Source: Candidatus Zixiibacteriota bacterium (GTDB lineage: Bacteria; Zixibacteria; MSB-5A5; GN15; FEB-12). Taken from it: DNA of 8,358 nt. The notes under the pieces were generated by a model. It was not told the DNA's origin and ran no database searches. It saw only the letters and a list, made by a program, of their open reading frames with translations. Shown here one piece after another: positions 5,738 through 8,358 of this stretch. Position numbers and translations under genes: made by a program. The first letter of the stretch is position 1, and every line of letters starts with the position of its first letter. The stretch spans positions 1 to 8,358 of the forward strand of contig DAOWMZ010000056.1 in NCBI GenBank assembly GCA_030642845.1, given 5' to 3'.

Positions 5738-6394
5738 ATGTATGGAATTATCAAAGTAAAAAAACAGAAAAACAACTCATCACAAAGCATAGCACTTTTA
5801 GATATCATATCCCTTGAAAAACTTCAAAACATTCAGGATGAATTTGCTGCTTCTACAAATGTAGCTTCAATTATTTTAGATCTTTTTGGTAATAATATTA
5901 CCAAACCAAGTAATTTCAGTAAAGTCTGCAATTTAATCCGGAATACCGAACTGGGTAAACACCAATGCAACGCCTCTGATATGGAAAGACGTAAACTGGC
6001 TGACAGTATAGATCAACCAACTTATCTTAAATGCCACCCCTGCGGTTTTGCTGATGCGAGTCTGCCGGTTTTTGTTGGCAATGAGAGAGTGGCTAACTGG
6101 CTGATCGGACAGGTTAATTTAAATGATGCCGACAGAAGTGAAATTGCGGATTATGCCTCGGTGATTGGCGTTGATATAACCGAAATGCTTGTTGCTTTTC
6201 ATAAAATGCCAAAAATATCCTCCCAGGAGTTTGAAGTAATTATCAAACTCTTATCTGAAATTTCCTCTGAGATTATAGATCTGTGTTATCAAGCATATCA
6301 ATCCAATGATTCAGATAAAGAATCTCTCAACAATGCTATTCAAGATAAATTTGACCACCTTCTTAGTGGATACAAAAATTCTTTCTCCAAATAG
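5738..6394 (+). CDS. Stand-alone PocR sensory-domain protein
   Basis: The protein has 218 residues, nearly all of which match the PocR ligand-binding domain. The match runs from SIALLDIISLEKLQNIQDEF (17-36) through SIILDLFGNNITKPSNF (44-60), CNLIRNTELGKHQC (64-77) and YLKCHPCGFADASLPVFVG (96-114) to NWLIGQV (120-126). Cys64, Cys77, Cys99 and Cys102 fall in the family's cysteine-bearing segments. The domain is named after Salmonella PocR, which responds to 1,2-propanediol, and usually precedes an AraC-type, histidine-kinase or GGDEF output module. Here only a helical tail of about 60 residues follows, with no recognisable output domain, signal peptide or membrane helix. It probably acts as a cytoplasmic sensor that works through a partner. 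The ATG at 5738 has only a weak purine stretch upstream. No other start codon lies in the open upstream frame back to the stop at 5681-5683. Confidence 0.85.
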   Translation: MYGIIKVKKQKNNSSQSIALLDIISLEKLQNIQDEFAASTNVASIILDLFGNNITKPSNFSKVCNLIRNTELGKHQCNASDMERRKLADSIDQPTYLKCHPCGFADASLPVFVGNERVANWLIGQVNLNDADRSEIADYASVIGVDITEMLVAFHKMPKISSQEFEVIIKLLSEISSEIIDLCYQAYQSNDSDKESLNNAIQDKFDHLLSGYKNSFSK

Positions 6395-6463
6395 AATCAC
6401 ATCTCCACTAATCATAATCCCTGATATTGATAAGCTTCAAATATCTCATTTACATTATTTACA

Positions 6464-6492
6464 TTGACATACTGTGGTTAGTTAAGTACATT
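6464..6492 (+). promoter_or_regulatory. Candidate promoter of the secreted repeat gene
   Basis: A perfect -35 TTGACA (6464-6469) is followed after 17 nt by TACATT (6487-6492), four of six consensus bases. Two tandem copies of ATTTACATT (6448-6456, 6457-6465) run into the -35. The palindrome ACATTAAATGT (6488-6498) covers the -10. Both are possible regulator sites. The leader to the ATG at 6605 would be about 105 nt. Confidence 0.5.
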
Positions 6493-6604
6493 AAATGTGT
6501 GTTATGTTAGTAATTCACAGATATACCGCCGCATATTTTAAAAGTCCTATAGTAATGTTTAAAAGAGATAAAATATATTAATTTGTATCTCCCTGGAGGT
6601 ATTT

Positions 6605-8358
6605 ATGAAGCTCTGTTATGTTGTCCTTGCTTTTTTAGTATTATTCACCGGTTCTGTTTTCAGCCAAAATGGAATTATTTCGATTGGACCTATCGATGGA
6701 CAAACAGGTCCTTTTGAAATAACAACTGGCCAGGAAATCACATTCAATATAAGATTTACTAACAATACCGGTAGTAATGTTATGGGTTTCACCAATGGAT
6801 TCAAAATCTATTCTCCGGATGGTGCAACATGGAATACATCATATGGAGACACTACCGGTGTGCTTGGTTTGGATGATTTTGATTTAATAATTATTTTAGA
6901 AGAATTTAGTGCAGATGGGATGGGAGAAGATACTCTCGGAATTGGTGGGGCAAGCATATTTGCTCCTGGAATAGTAGCCGGTTTTGATGATATTCCCTAT
7001 ACTATAACAATCGGTCCTATTGATCCTATTCACGAAGGCAAAACTATATGTATTGATTCATCATTTTTCCCGCCAGCTAGCAATTGGCTCTGGAACACCA
7101 ACAATGGTTCTAAATTTCCTGATTGGAACGGTCCCTATTGCTACACAATAACACCTCCACCTGTAGCATTTTTCTCCCTTGATAATGTTGAAGGAGCAAT
7201 TGCCCCTGATACGCTTTTAACTGACACACCAATTAGATTTGATATACGCCTTCGATATATCGGCGATGATTCTATCTATACAATGACAAATGGTTTTAGA
7301 GTTTACTCCCCTGATGGAGCCTACTGGCAATCAACCACCCCTGATACAACCGGTACATTGGGTGGAGAACAAATGAATACTTTCTTTATTATTGATGAAT
7401 CTAATATCGATGGATTTTGGGCTGATACTGTTGGATTTAGCGGAGCAACAATTTTTGGTCCGGGTTTGACAGCTCCCTTTGATGAAGTAGTTTATACAAT
7501 TACCTTAGGATCGATAGATTCAATGTATGATGGTAAAACAATCTGTCTTGATTCCAGTTATTTCCCGCCGGTTAGTGAATGGAAGTTTTTAACTCAGAAT
7601 GGCAGGACAATTACTCCTTCCTGGGACGGTCTCCACGTTTTCCATATAAAAGCTCCTCGATCAGGAGAAGTGGTTCTCGATAATGTTGATGGTTTAATTA
7701 CTCCTGGTTCAGTTGGTACTAATGATCTCATAACTTTCACTTTTAGGTTAAACAATGAGAGTATGAAATCAGTTTACGGTTTAAACCAGGGATTCAGGGT
7801 ATATTCTCCCGATGGTGCTCAATGGACAACTACAGAGGGAGATACTACCGGAATTCTGGGACTTGATCAATTTGATCAGGGAGTTTTTATCAACGAATTC
7901 AGTGTAAATGGAGCAGGGGCGGATACAATTGGTTTTGTGATGAATCGACAATACGGAACAGGAATGATTAATGGTTTTAACGATAATGTTTTTACCGTTA
8001 CTGTCGGACCTATTGATTTAGCTTACGCCAATAAAACAATTTGTATAGATTCCTGTTGGTTCCCGCCGAATAATCCCTGGCGATGGTCGATGTCCGATGC
8101 CAGTGTGGTACAGCCCACATGGGAAGGACCATTCTGTTATGGAATTCAGGCAGTTTATAAGGCTGAAGCTGAACTTGACCATGTCGATGGTCTATATAGC
8201 GGTGAATCTGTCGCTGTAAATGAATCATTAACATTTACAATCAGACTAAAAAATAATAGCGATGACGCAGCTTATAGTATAACTCAGGGATTCAGAGTTT
8301 ATTCACCCAATGGTGCTGAATGGACAGCTACTTCTGGAGATTTAACTGGTACCCTGGG
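6605..8358 (+). CDS. Large secreted tandem-repeat protein (cut by window edge)
   Basis: The frame is open from ATG 6605 to the right edge (584 full codons), with GGAGGT just upstream of the start. A Sec signal peptide is clear: MKLCYVVLAFLVLFTGSVFS, probably cleaved before Gln21. The rest is a tandem array of units of about 166 residues, three complete and a fourth begun. Each unit contains an opening (D/N)xV(D/E)G-like turn, a strand-rich segment, the signature GFRVYSPDGAxW...DTTGxLG, then GKTIC(I/L)DS followed by FPP, and W-(D/N/E)-G. The composition (Gly, Asp, Thr, aromatic; few Lys) and alternating hydrophobic pattern suggest extracellular beta-sandwich domains. Similar repeat proteins in uncultured FCB bacteria often end in an anchoring or sorting domain, which would lie outside the window. 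The function is unknown; adhesion or surface-layer roles are only guesses. Confidence 0.85.
   Translation, partial: MKLCYVVLAFLVLFTGSVFSQNGIISIGPIDGQTGPFEITTGQEITFNIRFTNNTGSNVMGFTNGFKIYSPDGATWNTSYGDTTGVLGLDDFDLIIILEEFSADGMGEDTLGIGGASIFAPGIVAGFDDIPYTITIGPIDPIHEGKTICIDSSFFPPASNWLWNTNNGSKFPDWNGPYCYTITPPPVAFFSLDNVEGAIAPDTLLTDTPIRFDIRLRYIGDDSIYTMTNGFRVYSPDGAYWQSTTPDTTGTLGGEQMNTFFIIDESNIDGFWADTVGFSGATIFGPGLTAPFDEVVYTITLGSIDSMYDGKTICLDSSYFPPVSEWKFLTQNGRTITPSWDGLHVFHIKAPRSGEVVLDNVDGLITPGSVGTNDLITFTFRLNNESMKSVYGLNQGFRVYSPDGAQWTTTEGDTTGILGLDQFDQGVFINEFSVNGAGADTIGFVMNRQYGTGMINGFNDNVFTVTVGPIDLAYANKTICIDSCWFPPNNPWRWSMSDASVVQPTWEGPFCYGIQAVYKAEAELDHVDGLYSGESVAVNESLTFTIRLKNNSDDAAYSITQGFRVYSPNGAEWTATSGDLTGTL
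6674..8358 (+). repeat. Tandem protein repeats of about 166 residues
   Basis: Unit boundaries were set by aligning the conserved glycine 32 residues before the GF(R/K)(V/I)YSP motif. Unit 1 is 6674-7168 (165 residues), unit 2 7169-7666 (166), unit 3 7667-8164 (166), and unit 4 begins at 8165 and is cut. The motif starts at residues 64, 229, 395 and 561. Units differ a good deal in DNA and protein outside the motifs, so the duplications are old. Units 1 and 3 have a cysteine pair (149/179 and 480/511); unit 2 has only the first (314). Confidence 0.85.

Noticed and set aside
5617..5817. 66-residue plus-strand reading frame beginning with TTG
   Set aside because: It has no ribosome binding site, covers the inverted repeat and overlaps the start of the PocR gene in another frame. 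Its composition only reflects AT-rich leader DNA.
8010..8234. 74-residue minus-strand reading frame opposite the repeat gene
   Set aside because: It is antisense to the conserved repeat units, and the repeat motifs show that the plus strand is coding.

Overview
The window looks like a chromosomal segment from an AT-leaning diderm bacterium. Three things point that way: LolC/LolD lipoprotein-release genes, a large secreted repeat protein with a Sec signal peptide, and an McsA/McsB/ClpC arginine-phosphorylation module outside its familiar Firmicutes setting. Together with the style of the secreted repeat and a GC-rich dyad element, this suggests an uncultured FCB-type lineage, for example candidate Zixibacteria or a relative. 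That assignment is inference from general familiarity, not from a search.

Region 1 (1-4556, minus strand) is an apparent operon in the order lolC, lolD, mcsA, mcsB, clpC; clpC runs off the left edge. McsA and McsB should form the protein-arginine kinase that tags proteins with phosphoarginine. ClpC, which keeps the TEH motif in both N-domain repeats, should unfold the tagged proteins for ClpP. LolC and LolD should form the inner-membrane ABC machine that releases lipoproteins for transport to the outer membrane. No ctsR gene and no CtsR or CIRCE operator is visible.

Region 2 (4557-4723) is a divergent promoter region. The lolC promoter has a perfect TATAAT 8 nt before the ATG and no Shine-Dalgarno, so the operon mRNA may be leaderless. 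The opposite strand has a good sigma70-like promoter for a STAS-domain anti-sigma-factor antagonist. That gene has no ATG, GTG or TTG in the right place and seems to start at ATC.

Region 3 (5063-5737) holds a 78-bp REPIN-like inverted pair of GC-rich hairpins, a small unrecognised gene on the minus strand with its own promoter, and an AT-rich leader with a 9-bp inverted repeat followed by T6.

Region 4 (5738-8358, plus strand) has a stand-alone PocR sensory-domain protein and then a secreted protein, cut by the right edge, made of tandem repeats of about 166 residues. No stretch over 300 bases lacks a gene. No rRNA, tRNA, CRISPR array or insertion sequence was seen.
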